A stretch of DNA of 45,550 bases from Halocafeteria seosinensis. Its lineage: Eukaryota > Sar > Bigyra > Bicosoecida. A program made the translations under genes and the position numbers. How positions within the stretch are numbered: position 1 is the stretch's first letter; each line of letters starts with the position of its first letter. Below the pieces are notes generated by a model. The model had not been told where the DNA came from, did not search any database, and was given only the letters and a program-made list of their open reading frames with translations. Location: the NCBI GenBank assembly GCA_001687465.1, contig LVLI01000209.1, positions 1 to 45,550 of the forward strand, read 5' to 3'. Positions 32,880 through 40,975 of this stretch are shown here, piece after piece.

Positions 32880-34175
32880 ATGTCATATTTTTCAGCATGG
32901 AGAGCAACCGATCGTGGTGAAGGTGGTGAGCGTGGTTACGTGGTGGCCGAGGATCACACCAATATAGACCCCCATACACATTGGAGCGAACACAAGGCCT
33001 TACAAGATGTCGATTTCGGCAACAATAAAGCGACCAATTTGGCAGACCCAAGTAACTCACAGGATGCAACCACTTTGAATTACACAAACAACAACTTTAC
33101 CCCGACAAGCACCTTGAATAGTACCTATCTTCGCACGGATGGAAGCAACAAAATGACCGGACAGTTAGACCTTGACTCGAATAAAGCCATTAACGTGGCC
33201 AACCCAACCGCCAGTTCAGATGGCGTCAATTTGACTTATCTCCAAAGCAACTACGCCACCGAAAATACCAACGATTCCCGCTATCTGCATCAAGACGGAT
33301 CAAAAAGTATGTCTGGAAACCTTGATTTGAACAGCAATCGCATCATAAATTTATCTGACCCGACACAGACCGATAATGCTGTCAATTTGAATTATCTTGG
33401 AACAAACTATTACGATCAGTCCACTGCCAATAGCAATTTCCTGCAAACCGATGGAAGTAATTCAATGTTAGGAGCACTTAACATGGACAACAATAAAATC
33501 ATAGGGGTTTCCGATCCCAATTCAGCCGATGATGCGGTCACCCGCAATTACTTATCCAGTAACTATTATGATCAGACAGAATTGGGGGCTAATTTCGTTG
33601 CGACAGACGGCAGTTCCACCATGACTGGCTCACTTGACGTGGGAGACAACAAAGTCATGTCCGTAAATGATCCGACCTCATCCAAAGATGGCGTCAATCT
33701 CCAATTCTTCAATGCCAATCAATCAAGCAATGGCGTGGTCAATGTCAGACGCGAAGTGGATGTCCAAAGTCAAACCCTCAACCAAGGGGGTTCTTTCTTT
33801 CACACTATGTCGGTGACAGGATTAACCGATCGCAAGTATCTGTGTCACATCCAACTTTTGGTTTGGAGCGATTACACCAACACCGGCGGGAGTATATTCA
33901 TGGGACATAGAGTGTCAGACGACGGGAATACCAATGATTTTGATCCTGCAAGTGAAGCCCAAAATAACAACAGCGATGCATCAAGAGTCGATCCCACCAC
34001 CCATGTCATCGGCACGGAGAATGACCACACGACGTATTATTCTTTTACAACCATGACCAATACCACGACATCCATTGACTTTCGCACGGAGGTGAATGAC
34101 AGCGGGAATCTCTCGTCAAGCAAGACGGTGCACAGTAAAATTGAAGCGTTTATCATCCCCGCCACCGTTATGTAA
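32880..34175 (+). CDS. Fibre protein A with phage-type tandem repeats
   Basis: 431 residues, the same length as its ortholog at 16195-17490. About 90% of residues are identical, with many silent changes. Repeats and the C-terminal domain (GGSFFHTMSVTGLTDRKYLC) are intact. It follows fibre B after 27 nt with no nuclease gene between them, the uninterrupted arrangement. The start follows TGATATAGCATG. The stop lies 3 nt from the stop of the convergent RING gene. Confidence 0.75.
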   Translation: MSYFSAWRATDRGEGGERGYVVAEDHTNIDPHTHWSEHKALQDVDFGNNKATNLADPSNSQDATTLNYTNNNFTPTSTLNSTYLRTDGSNKMTGQLDLDSNKAINVANPTASSDGVNLTYLQSNYATENTNDSRYLHQDGSKSMSGNLDLNSNRIINLSDPTQTDNAVNLNYLGTNYYDQSTANSNFLQTDGSNSMLGALNMDNNKIIGVSDPNSADDAVTRNYLSSNYYDQTELGANFVATDGSSTMTGSLDVGDNKVMSVNDPTSSKDGVNLQFFNANQSSNGVVNVRREVDVQSQTLNQGGSFFHTMSVTGLTDRKYLCHIQLLVWSDYTNTGGSIFMGHRVSDDGNTNDFDPASEAQNNNSDASRVDPTTHVIGTENDHTTYYSFTTMTNTTTSIDFRTEVNDSGNLSSSKTVHSKIEAFIIPATVM

Positions 34176-34178
34176 AGC

Positions 34179-35027
34179 CTAACGACGAAAGCATAGAATA
34201 CACTGGGTTTGTCCGGACGTTTCTAAACAACCATCACAAATGACATGTTCATTGCTATTATTGGGACAGATTCGGCGACGAGGATAATATTCGGTTTCCC
34301 AGCACACAATGCATGGTTCATGGGACATATCCAATTGATGAACGTCGAAAATTAAGTGACCGTGTTCATGAACACAATAACCGGTTGGAATTTGGTCAGG
34401 CGACATTGCACTCCATATAGCGACTTCCCTTAAGTACGGTTGCCATCTTGGATACAAATGGTATATGGTCACAAATATGTTGGGATTATACCAATCAAAA
34501 AATCTAGGATAACAAAGAAGATGGCACGGACATCCCATTTCAAGATTAGCGGGAATGTCGTCTGGAGATACTTGCATCCGACTCAATAAGGCAATGTAAA
34601 AACAGATGGGAAAATCTAACCATGTATCAGGTTGCCAAAGTTGAATGACTTGAATGGTTTGCTCGGCTGTTAAAGCAATGGGTAATTTCATGATGATGAT
34701 CCCCTGCAGTGTATCATCCGATAAGAGGCGATTGGGTTGATGGGGAGGGCAGTTGTCCTTGGCATATTGTAGTATATCGGGATTGCCATAATAGAACGCA
34801 GAGAGGACAGCCAAAAAACGCAATTCGCAACTATATTGGAATAAATAGCCTCTGTTATAGTAAATATATCGGGTCATGGCACAGAATCGTTTTTCATCAC
34901 GTAAGTCACGCACATCATTGACATTATTACCGTAGTCGTGACATAGGAACAGTAATTCCAGATCGCTGTAGGACTTTAATTTGCGACAATCCGGTATGTT
35001 TTTATTGGCAATAAGGGTTATTGGCAT
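34179..35027 (-). CDS. RING-finger protein (candidate E3 ubiquitin ligase)
   Basis: 282 residues, counterpart of 15352-16173. The C-terminal RING has CIVC, RRIC, EHVICDGC and CILC. The N-terminal DCRKLKSYSDLELLFLC and FYYGNPDILQYAKDNCP segments keep the pattern of the left copy, but overall identity is only about a third, much lower than for the virion genes. It is again on the strand opposite to its neighbours. The start after TAGTCATA is conserved in both copies, preceded at about 30 nt by AAAAATAATTCG, perhaps a variant of the early-class motif. Confidence 0.7.
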   Translation of the reverse strand: MPITLIANKNIPDCRKLKSYSDLELLFLCHDYGNNVNDVRDLRDEKRFCAMTRYIYYNRGYLFQYSCELRFLAVLSAFYYGNPDILQYAKDNCPPHQPNRLLSDDTLQGIIIMKLPIALTAEQTIQVIQLWQPDTWLDFPICFYIALLSRMQVSPDDIPANLEMGCPCHLLCYPRFFDWYNPNIFVTIYHLYPRWQPYLREVAIWSAMSPDQIPTGYCVHEHGHLIFDVHQLDMSHEPCIVCWETEYYPRRRICPNNSNEHVICDGCLETSGQTQCILCFRR

Positions 35028-35071
35028 TATGACTATCTAGAACGAATTATTTTTAAGGTGGTTGTTTTTAC

Positions 35072-35110
35072 AAAAAGCCTAGAGACAAAAACCGATTAGA
35101 AAAATGATTG
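35072..35110 (+). promoter_or_regulatory. Early promoter block, first copy (GIY-YIG gene)
   Basis: AAAAAGCCTAGAGACAAAA followed by AAAAATGATTG (35100-35110), ATG 30 nt before the start at 35134. The same GCCTAGAGAC block recurs at 35726-35753. Element L has it once (15283-15310, minus strand). Confidence 0.6.
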
Positions 35111-35133
35111 CCGACTTGAACGAATAATCAGAT

Positions 35134-35664
35134 ATGTCCAATTACAGCAATACGGTGGTCTATATGATTCGTTGTATTGATGAATCTATACCAGATATCT
35201 ATATTGGATCAACCACAAATTTTAAACAGCGGAAGCAAAATCACAAATCCAAATGTCACAACCCCAATGTCAATGCATACAATTGTTATCTGTACCGGTT
35301 CATGCGGGAACATGGTGGGTGGAATAACTGGACAATGGAGATTATAGATCATACACCCTGTGACAATGCTCACCACAAGGGTTGTATTGAGCAACACTAC
35401 TTGGAATGTTATCGGGACGAAGCGACATTGAATACAAAAAAGTGTCCCGTTTTTGAGGACAATAAAGAAACTATGAAACAATGGCGTCATACCCATCGAA
35501 ACTATAAATTAAGAAAACAAAAAGAATGGTATCAAACACACAAGGATTATTATCTAAGAAGATTAGCCGAACGCATTATTTGCGAGTTGTGTGGCACGGA
35601 AATAAGACGAGGTGAAAAAAACCCTCACCAAAAAACCGCTAAGTGCCGTCGCAACCGATCATGA
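35134..35664 (+). CDS. GIY-YIG homing endonuclease with zinc finger
   Basis: 176 residues. The GIY-YIG core has VVYMIRC, then DIYIGSTTNFKQRKQNH with the catalytic Arg, and GCIEQHYLECY with the metal-binding Glu. A Lys/Tyr-rich linker and one C2HC finger (CELCGTEIRRGEKNPHQKTA ending in KC) follow. It is not the ortholog of the left GIY-YIG gene by position: it sits between the RING and DUF3820-like genes. It is flanked by two copies of the early promoter block, as if inserted with a promoter duplication. Confidence 0.85.
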   Translation: MSNYSNTVVYMIRCIDESIPDIYIGSTTNFKQRKQNHKSKCHNPNVNAYNCYLYRFMREHGGWNNWTMEIIDHTPCDNAHHKGCIEQHYLECYRDEATLNTKKCPVFEDNKETMKQWRHTHRNYKLRKQKEWYQTHKDYYLRRLAERIICELCGTEIRRGEKNPHQKTAKCRRNRS

Positions 35665-35725
35665 AACCCACCCTGCAAAAATAGTTGAACACTTTGAATG
35701 ATCATTTTTTAGTTTATGGTTTTCG

Positions 35726-35753
35726 AAAAAGCCTAGAGACAAAAAAATGATTG
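35726..35753 (+). promoter_or_regulatory. Early promoter block, second copy (DUF3820-like gene)
   Basis: AAAAAGCCTAGAGAC then AAAAAAATGATTG, ATG 25 nt before the start at 35772. Compared with the first copy, the two parts are closer together, as in element L; this is the ancestral form. Confidence 0.6.
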
Positions 35754-35771
35754 GAGGTATAGGAGGTAATC

Positions 35772-36236
35772 ATGTCCAACCAACAGAACAAAAAGGTCAG
35801 CAAAACCACCGATCGAGATATCTTCAATCACACATTCAACTTCGGCAAGTATAAGAATGAAACGATTGGCCACATTTGTAAGACCAAACCCGCCTATGTA
35901 TGGGAGATCCTTTGCCAAAATAAGGATGAAGATTTTGGGAATTCGCTATTTTATAAGGAACTGCAAATGGTCTTTGGCAAAGCCGATCAACGTTTGCCAT
36001 TCGGGTTGTACGAGGGGAAATCTATGAGGAAGGTCATGCAAAAAGCCCCCGACTATCTGCGGTGGTTGAAACGCCAACTTGAAGACAGTGAAGCGGAAAA
36101 GAATGGTTGGTTGTGTGCCAAACTTCGCTACCTTTTCAATGAGTTATCCTTCCATGAATTAACCTCCTATCCCGACCCCAGTGAAATTAGCGACTCGGAT
36201 GAGGATAGCATAGACATAGCGGATGACGATGAATAG
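35772..36236 (+). CDS. Tandem DUF3820/ExoX C-terminal-like protein (154 aa)
   Basis: Ortholog of 14793-15263. Both short repeats are kept: FNFGKYKNETIGHICKTKPA then YVWEIL, and LPFGLYEGKSMRKVMQKAPD then YLRWL. The acidic tail SDSDEDSIDIADDDE is almost unchanged. The N-terminal 17 residues are variable. The segment between the repeats (KELQMVFGKADQR) is strongly conserved, so the two repeats probably pack as one unit. Confidence 0.65.
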   Translation: MSNQQNKKVSKTTDRDIFNHTFNFGKYKNETIGHICKTKPAYVWEILCQNKDEDFGNSLFYKELQMVFGKADQRLPFGLYEGKSMRKVMQKAPDYLRWLKRQLEDSEAEKNGWLCAKLRYLFNELSFHELTSYPDPSEISDSDEDSIDIADDDE

Positions 36237-36243
36237 ATGAAAA

Positions 36244-36254
36244 AAAAATGAATG
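36244..36254 (+). promoter_or_regulatory. Early-class start motif of zinc-finger gene
   Basis: AAAAATGAATG. The ATG (36248) is 27 nt before the preferred start at 36275. Confidence 0.5.
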
Positions 36255-36274
36255 GACTTTGTATCATTCATTCT

Positions 36275-36538
36275 ATGACCGATCCGTACGGTAACATAAT
36301 TTACAAGGAAAGTACCGTCACTTCAGGCGAGTCGGGTCAAGAAATAGTCAATTGTGACCGCTGTGGAGCGACAATCAAGCGAAGGAGTTATTATTCCCAC
36401 ATCCAAACCCTCAAATGCCGATGTGCCGACGAGATTCAAAAGACCCAAGTTCCTTGTAAGTTGTGTGGCACATTGGTGGGCAAAGCCAGTATTTACAGTC
36501 ACCGTTTGACGAAAAAATGCCTGAATAACCGACTATAA
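36275..36538 (+). CDS. Double C2HC zinc-finger protein
   Basis: Ortholog of 13937-14197, 87 residues from MTDPYGN. The fingers are CDRCGATIKRRSYYSHIQTL ending in KC, and CKLCGTLVGKASIYSHRLTK ending in KC. The frame is open from 36248, but that ATG is part of the early-class motif. It follows the DUF3820-like gene by 12 nt to the open frame; the tRNA and 136-aa gene found here in L are absent. Confidence 0.65.
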   Translation: MTDPYGNIIYKESTVTSGESGQEIVNCDRCGATIKRRSYYSHIQTLKCRCADEIQKTQVPCKLCGTLVGKASIYSHRLTKKCLNNRL

Positions 36539-36550
36539 AACCCACTCCAT

Positions 36551-36561
36551 AAAAATGATGG
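36551..36561 (+). promoter_or_regulatory. Early-class start motif of 129-aa gene
   Basis: AAAAATGATGG, then AACACTTTGAC as in the left copy. ATG 27 nt before the start at 36582. Confidence 0.6.
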
Positions 36562-36581
36562 AACACTTTGACATAACCACC

Positions 36582-36971
36582 ATGTCATCCATTCCATGTG
36601 ATCAAATAGAATCGTCCAATTTTTTCCATTTGGATGGAGACGGACGAACAAAATACATACTCATTCACCTCTATAGAGCACTTAAACATGTTTTTATTGC
36701 TGATGCGGACAAAAAGAGTGAATTATTTGATCATTACCGTCATTTTCTGTTACATGAATCTGAAAATGGTGATATGAGTATGGACATGTTAAAAACGGAT
36801 GCGGACATCAAGTGGGCGGTTCGAGAATATGGTTTAGACTCGTTACAGACAATCTGGGCATGTATTCCAAATGATACAATAAAAATTGCCTATGTTTGCC
36901 ATCCAGACAAACAAATTATTGCCATGAAACAATATGACAGTCAAGCCAGATGGATGGCCGATCAATTATAA
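36582..36971 (+). CDS. Hypothetical 129-aa fast-evolving protein
   Basis: The positional counterpart of 13510-13881. The start is placed at MSSIP (36582), matching MSSIL in L, since the upstream ATG (36555) is inside the promoter motif. Shared features are weak: a D/N-rich N-terminal region, an Arg/His-rich FDHYRHFLL segment against DRYDYFILV, and a PND/PNN near the end. The protein is unrecognised. Confidence 0.55.
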   Translation: MSSIPCDQIESSNFFHLDGDGRTKYILIHLYRALKHVFIADADKKSELFDHYRHFLLHESENGDMSMDMLKTDADIKWAVREYGLDSLQTIWACIPNDTIKIAYVCHPDKQIIAMKQYDSQARWMADQL

Positions 36972-36993
36972 GAAAATTCTTTCACTTTGGTAT

Positions 36994-37236
36994 ATGCTCG
37001 AACCATGGACAATCGCAGTGATTGTAGTTGGAAGTGTCGGATCTATTTCTATTGCACCCGCTCTCTACAAGTTGTTTGGTCGCACGGATGATATGACCTC
37101 CAACTGCAACTGCAAGGAAGGAACAATGAACATCAAAACCCATCGAAATAGTCAGCCGGAGGAAAATGAAAAAAGGGATCAAGAATCGCAAACCGAGGAT
37201 ACCGACGAAGAGAAGGCGGAAGTATCCGAGGAATGA
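36994..37236 (+). CDS. Small single-pass membrane protein (80 aa)
   Basis: Ortholog of 13239-13484. It begins MLEPWTIAVIVVGSVGSI, a membrane helix to about residue 27, followed by KLFGRTDDMTSNCNCKEG and an acidic disordered tail with NSQPEENEKRDQESQTED. The start follows GGTATATG; the frame is open further upstream but conservation with L begins at this Met. Confidence 0.65.
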   Translation: MLEPWTIAVIVVGSVGSISIAPALYKLFGRTDDMTSNCNCKEGTMNIKTHRNSQPEENEKRDQESQTEDTDEEKAEVSEE

Positions 37237-37249
37237 GTCACATGGTATA

Positions 37250-37981
37250 ATGTCATTCTTGGGCAAAATAGTGAAAAAGACAGGCAAGACTTTGTTGAAC
37301 GGAATCAAAAACACGGCCGAAGCACAAACGCTCGGTACAATCGGGAAGAAGTCCATCCAAACGTTTGAAAAAGCCACTGGGGCAGACGAAGTGCCAGAAC
37401 TTACCCAATCGGAAAAAGTTGGTTTTGTCATGCAGAACCAGTCGTACCGACCCAAAAGCGAACGGAGAGCCAATGTGTTCGGTTACCAATATCTTCAAAA
37501 TCTATCAACGGACGATATAGCGGTGTATTTACAAGATGGCGTTCTGTGGATCGCCATCCGTGGCACATCCAATATTAGTGATGTCGGGGCAGATTTAGAG
37601 TTGATAAGTCATACCAATCAAAATAGCAGGGTTAAAAAGAATTTGCCGACTATCAAAAAAGCGATCCAGCAAACCAATCCGAACCGAATTAATGTCATTG
37701 GGCATAGTTTAGGAGGTTTTGTGGCTCTGATGGCAGGTAAGCAAATTCAGCAGATTGACCGAATCCATTTAATCAATCCTGCTATTAATTTGGCGAATAT
37801 TGGGCAGTCTTTTACCGATTCAGAATTGCGGAACAAAACAGTTATCTGGCGTCGGCGACTTGATCCTGTGTCACTTGGTAACGCTTTTAGCCGTTTCAAA
37901 ACCAAGACATTACCACTGAATAGCGACAATTTAGTCGCCAACCATACTCTATCTACCTTTCTAGAAATTTTGGAACAGTAA
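37250..37981 (+). CDS. Class 3-type lipase (alpha/beta hydrolase)
   Basis: 243 residues, the ortholog of 12494-13225, with GHSLGG (Ser153), RRRLDPVS (Asp205) and VANHTL (His232) all intact. The frame is open from 37166, but the start at 37250 follows CATGGTATAATG, identical in L. Most changes between the copies are conservative, for instance W to F after GHSLGG. It is probably a virion-borne membrane-active enzyme. Confidence 0.8.
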   Translation: MSFLGKIVKKTGKTLLNGIKNTAEAQTLGTIGKKSIQTFEKATGADEVPELTQSEKVGFVMQNQSYRPKSERRANVFGYQYLQNLSTDDIAVYLQDGVLWIAIRGTSNISDVGADLELISHTNQNSRVKKNLPTIKKAIQQTNPNRINVIGHSLGGFVALMAGKQIQQIDRIHLINPAINLANIGQSFTDSELRNKTVIWRRRLDPVSLGNAFSRFKTKTLPLNSDNLVANHTLSTFLEILEQ

Positions 37982-38001
37982 TTGAAACGTTACGTGTATC
38001 C

Positions 38002-38016
38002 ATACGATAGACGTAT
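38002..38016. promoter_or_regulatory. Conserved inverted repeat ATACG-n5-CGTAT
   Basis: Counterpart of 12459-12473 within the near-identical intergenic block 37984-38045, just upstream of the start of the disordered-protein gene. Confidence 0.5.
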
Positions 38017-38040
38017 CAACATTTTACGAGACCATATACG

Positions 38041-38892
38041 ATGAGTGAAATAGATTTGGACGAGTTAAGCAAATATCTGGAACAATACCAAGAAGTGGAA
38101 ACGAATAACGAAGAGCCAGAAAGCCAACAAATCAAAAATCCACCTGAATCAAAATCATCCAATGACAAATCGGTGGTCATGTCTCTTCAGGAACTAAATA
38201 GTCTGATTCGACAATCCAAAAGTCAAAGCAAGGACAGTCAGATAGAAAGTCAGCCGGTACAACAAACCCAAACACAACCGGTACAACAGCCACCGGCACA
38301 GCCAACTACCGAACCGAAACATACCGAACCCAAAGAATTTGACAAGCCGATTGACAATGGGTTATTTCGTCAAAAAAAGCCAATGTCAGAAAAGAAGAAG
38401 AAAGCAGTTGCCCGAATGATTGAGTCAAAGAGAAAGCAGGTGGAAGAGAAGAAAAAGGGAAAGACGCAGACCAATAGAAAACAGAAATCTGAGCCACAAG
38501 CCGAACCCGAACAAAAACCCCGCAAACAAGTACAATTTGATCAACCAGTGGAACAAGAGCAGGAGCAAGAGCAACAACCGGTTCAGGAAATGGAAGAACC
38601 TCGCTTGAAACCCGATGCACAGCCTTCCTATTATGAACCCGAATTCCCGATTCCGTATGCTGACATGCTACCGCCGGAAATGATACAACAACAAGAACCA
38701 AAACGTTCCAATCAGCCGGTATTGAATCCACACGGAAAAAACCAGTTAGAACGACTTGGATTCAAGGCGAAAAACAACCAGAAAGCCAGACCAAAGGATT
38801 CGTTAAAGCAAAGAGCCAAACAACAGGCTAGTCAAACCGTTCCCGAAAAACCTAAAGGTGCTGATCCGAGAAAATTCTTCAAGTTAGGTTGA
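38041..38892 (+). CDS. Disordered Lys/Gln/Pro-rich virion-block protein (283 aa)
   Basis: The intact version of 11602-12300. The N-terminus (MSEIDLDELSKYLEQYQEVE) is acidic and helical, then VVMSLQELNSLIRQSKSQSK, Gln/Pro repeats, a basic SEKKKKAVARMIESKRKQVE segment, EPEFPIPYADMLPPEM and the end GADPRKFFKLG. Conserved islands in a disordered chain fit a scaffold or adaptor. The start follows CCATATACGATG. Confidence 0.65.
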   Translation: MSEIDLDELSKYLEQYQEVETNNEEPESQQIKNPPESKSSNDKSVVMSLQELNSLIRQSKSQSKDSQIESQPVQQTQTQPVQQPPAQPTTEPKHTEPKEFDKPIDNGLFRQKKPMSEKKKKAVARMIESKRKQVEEKKKGKTQTNRKQKSEPQAEPEQKPRKQVQFDQPVEQEQEQEQQPVQEMEEPRLKPDAQPSYYEPEFPIPYADMLPPEMIQQQEPKRSNQPVLNPHGKNQLERLGFKAKNNQKARPKDSLKQRAKQQASQTVPEKPKGADPRKFFKLG

Positions 38893-38897
38893 TTCAG

Positions 38898-38911
38898 AAA
38901 AATGATGAAAC
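38898..38911 (+). promoter_or_regulatory. Early-class start motif of HNH gene upstream of MCP
   Basis: AAAAATGATGAAAC, ATG 27 nt before the start at 38929. Confidence 0.55.
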
Positions 38912-38928
38912 ATGTGGGTCGGAATCAC

Positions 38929-39540
38929 ATGCTGGAAAACCATGAAAACGTTGAGAATTGGACATTGGTGCGATTAAATCCTGAGGAATATATTGATGGA
39001 TACTGGATTTCGGATCAAGGGCGGGTGATGAGTCAAAAAAGGAAGAAACCACAATTTTTAAAACATAGAATTAACCAAGACGGGTATCATCAAGTTGGTT
39101 TGTATAAAAGCGGAAAATTAAATTTATATATGCTGAGCCGTTTAATGATATCTTCCTTTTATGATTACAACTATAGAGATAGTTTGAACATTTGGACTGC
39201 TGACCATGCTGATCGTAATGTAGATCACAATCAATTGAATAATTTGCGTGTTTTGACCCGATTAGAGCAAATGAAAAGCCGAAGTCTAATATCAACCAAT
39301 ACGTCCGGAGCGACCGGCATTCATTGGCGAAAGAATACCAGAAAATGGCAGGTAAAAATCCAATTCAATGGCAAACTAAAACATTTTGGTTATTTCACCC
39401 ATTTCTATGACGGCGTTTGTAAAAGGGATCGCCTGTATGACTATCATGAAATAGAAAGCAATCGTGGTATTACCAAAGAAATGTTGGATTATGACGTTGT
39501 TATGCAGGAACTAACAACAACTTTTCACCACAGATTATAA
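38929..39540 (+). CDS. NUMOD4-HNH-AP2-like endonuclease overlapping MCP start
   Basis: 203 residues, ortholog of 10942-11556. The NUMOD4-like part has YIDGYWISDQGRV, the HNH core TADHADRNVDHNQLNNLRVL, and the AP2-like part TSGATGIHWRKNTRKWQVKI. Two upstream in-frame ATGs at 38902 and 38905 are within the promoter motif. The stop TAA overlaps the MCP ATG (TATAATG), exactly as in L. Confidence 0.8.
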   Translation: MLENHENVENWTLVRLNPEEYIDGYWISDQGRVMSQKRKKPQFLKHRINQDGYHQVGLYKSGKLNLYMLSRLMISSFYDYNYRDSLNIWTADHADRNVDHNQLNNLRVLTRLEQMKSRSLISTNTSGATGIHWRKNTRKWQVKIQFNGKLKHFGYFTHFYDGVCKRDRLYDYHEIESNRGITKEMLDYDVVMQELTTTFHHRL

Positions 39541-40910
39541 TGTCAATGGAACAGCAACCATTAGCAGAGCAGGGTGACGTATTGCATATGGATAGTCGGC
39601 TTAATCCGTCCAACTTCAAAATCCTTGATAATTTGCAAAGTCGTGAGCAGATTACTCTGAAGCCAACCGGTGGCGTCAGCGGTTATACACCCAGTGGAGA
39701 TAACGAAATATCGGTGAAACTTCAGAATCATTCCGCCTTGATGGATCCGCCTTCCACCTATGTCAATATGAAAGTAGAAAACAAAGATACCACCAACTAT
39801 GTCTTTAGTGATGGTTTGAACACTTTGCTCGATGACGTGCAAGTCTTGCAGGGGAATGTCATTATCGAACATGTGACACATGGAGCTCGACTCAGCCAAC
39901 ATCTTATTCTGGCCACCGCCACACAAGACCATTATGACTATGAACTCAATGCTTTGCAGAAGTCGTATGCGTTCCGTTCATTCAATCGACGATATGCAAT
40001 TGCTCAGTTTTCTAATCAATATGATGTAAAAGGAAGTGTTGATCCCATTTTCACCGATGCGGATATTGATGCTCAAACAGCCGGTGGAGCATCCACCACA
40101 CTCAATGTCAAAACTCACTTGCACCACCTTGCTTTCTTCCGTTCCACCGAATTCAAACCGCTTTTTGTCGAATATGAGTTTATCTTCAAACTTCCACCCG
40201 CCAACCGTGTTTTGGAGCAACGAAAAGGTGGGGCTGCAGGAACAGTAAATTACGAAGTTAAGAATTTCACTTTGAACGTTGATTTGCTGTATCCGTCCCA
40301 GAGCGTTTTAGATGAACTGTTCCGCAAGATGAACGATTCTGATGAAGGATTGACGTACATTCTCGATGATGCGGTGGAAACATTCACCAAACCATTGTCC
40401 AACACCTTACAAAACGACATTCAGGTTCAGGCCAGTCTCAGCAATTTACAAGGCATGGCTGCATTTGCAGTTGAAAAGGCTGACAGTAATACCGCTGATA
40501 ATGTTTCCTTTGCACCTCTACCCGGTGTGGATGGTTATACATTAGAACTTAGTAATCAGGATATTGCGGTGCGAGGAGGTGTCTCCGGTGGTTTGGAACA
40601 GGTCTATTCGCATTATCGCAAACTGTATAATACGCTGGGTGATATCAGCGGTCATGGTATGCTAGATTTCAAACGGTTCAAAGACACCCATACGCCATTG
40701 TGTCTCAGCACTGAGGTATTGCGTGATGCTCCGAAATCGGTGTTGCAGAACAGTCTGGAAACCACCTCTCGGGCTGGACAACTGTCGTTCCAACTAACAC
40801 TGAACAACAACTCAGGACAAAATGACTTGTCGATCAAACAACTCCTGTTATTCATCTACCACAAGAAGGTGGTCAATATTACTGGGTCTGTTGTATCGGT
40901 TGGCGTATAA
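39540..40910 (+). CDS. Candidate double jelly-roll major capsid protein (MCP)
   Basis: 456 residues, ortholog of 9530-10942. Conserved strands include NPSNFKILDNLQSREQITLK, VEYEFIFKLPPANR, FTLNVDLLYPSQSVLDELF, QDIAVRGGVSGGLEQVYS and LLLFIYHKKVVNITG. Length differences fall in two variable stretches (about 160-185 and 320-340), expected for exposed capsid loops. The start follows GATTATAATG. Confidence 0.7.
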   Translation: MSMEQQPLAEQGDVLHMDSRLNPSNFKILDNLQSREQITLKPTGGVSGYTPSGDNEISVKLQNHSALMDPPSTYVNMKVENKDTTNYVFSDGLNTLLDDVQVLQGNVIIEHVTHGARLSQHLILATATQDHYDYELNALQKSYAFRSFNRRYAIAQFSNQYDVKGSVDPIFTDADIDAQTAGGASTTLNVKTHLHHLAFFRSTEFKPLFVEYEFIFKLPPANRVLEQRKGGAAGTVNYEVKNFTLNVDLLYPSQSVLDELFRKMNDSDEGLTYILDDAVETFTKPLSNTLQNDIQVQASLSNLQGMAAFAVEKADSNTADNVSFAPLPGVDGYTLELSNQDIAVRGGVSGGLEQVYSHYRKLYNTLGDISGHGMLDFKRFKDTHTPLCLSTEVLRDAPKSVLQNSLETTSRAGQLSFQLTLNNNSGQNDLSIKQLLLFIYHKKVVNITGSVVSVGV

Positions 40911-40922
40911 AGACCGACATTG

Positions 40923-40949
40923 AATAAAATGTTCATTGGACACTTTATT
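40923..40949. other. Conserved hairpin with AATAAA on both strands, after MCP
   Basis: AATAAAATGTTC pairs imperfectly with GGACACTTTATT. Same 27 nt, with one loop difference, as 9490-9516 reversed. It is a likely 3' end signal of MCP mRNA. Confidence 0.5.
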
Positions 40950-40975
40950 TCGTTAGAATTCACCAATATAATATA

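Noticed and set aside
33000-34175. Collagen-like or adhesin assignment for fibre A
   Set aside because: No Gly-X-Y repeats; the unit of about 45 residues matches phage fibre-shaft repeats better.
36248-36274. Upstream ATGs in early motifs as true starts (also 14224, 36555, 38902)
   Set aside because: The same ATG-containing motif precedes genes in all frames at 25-33 nt, so it is a signal and not a start; where it happens to be in frame it lengthens the open frame.
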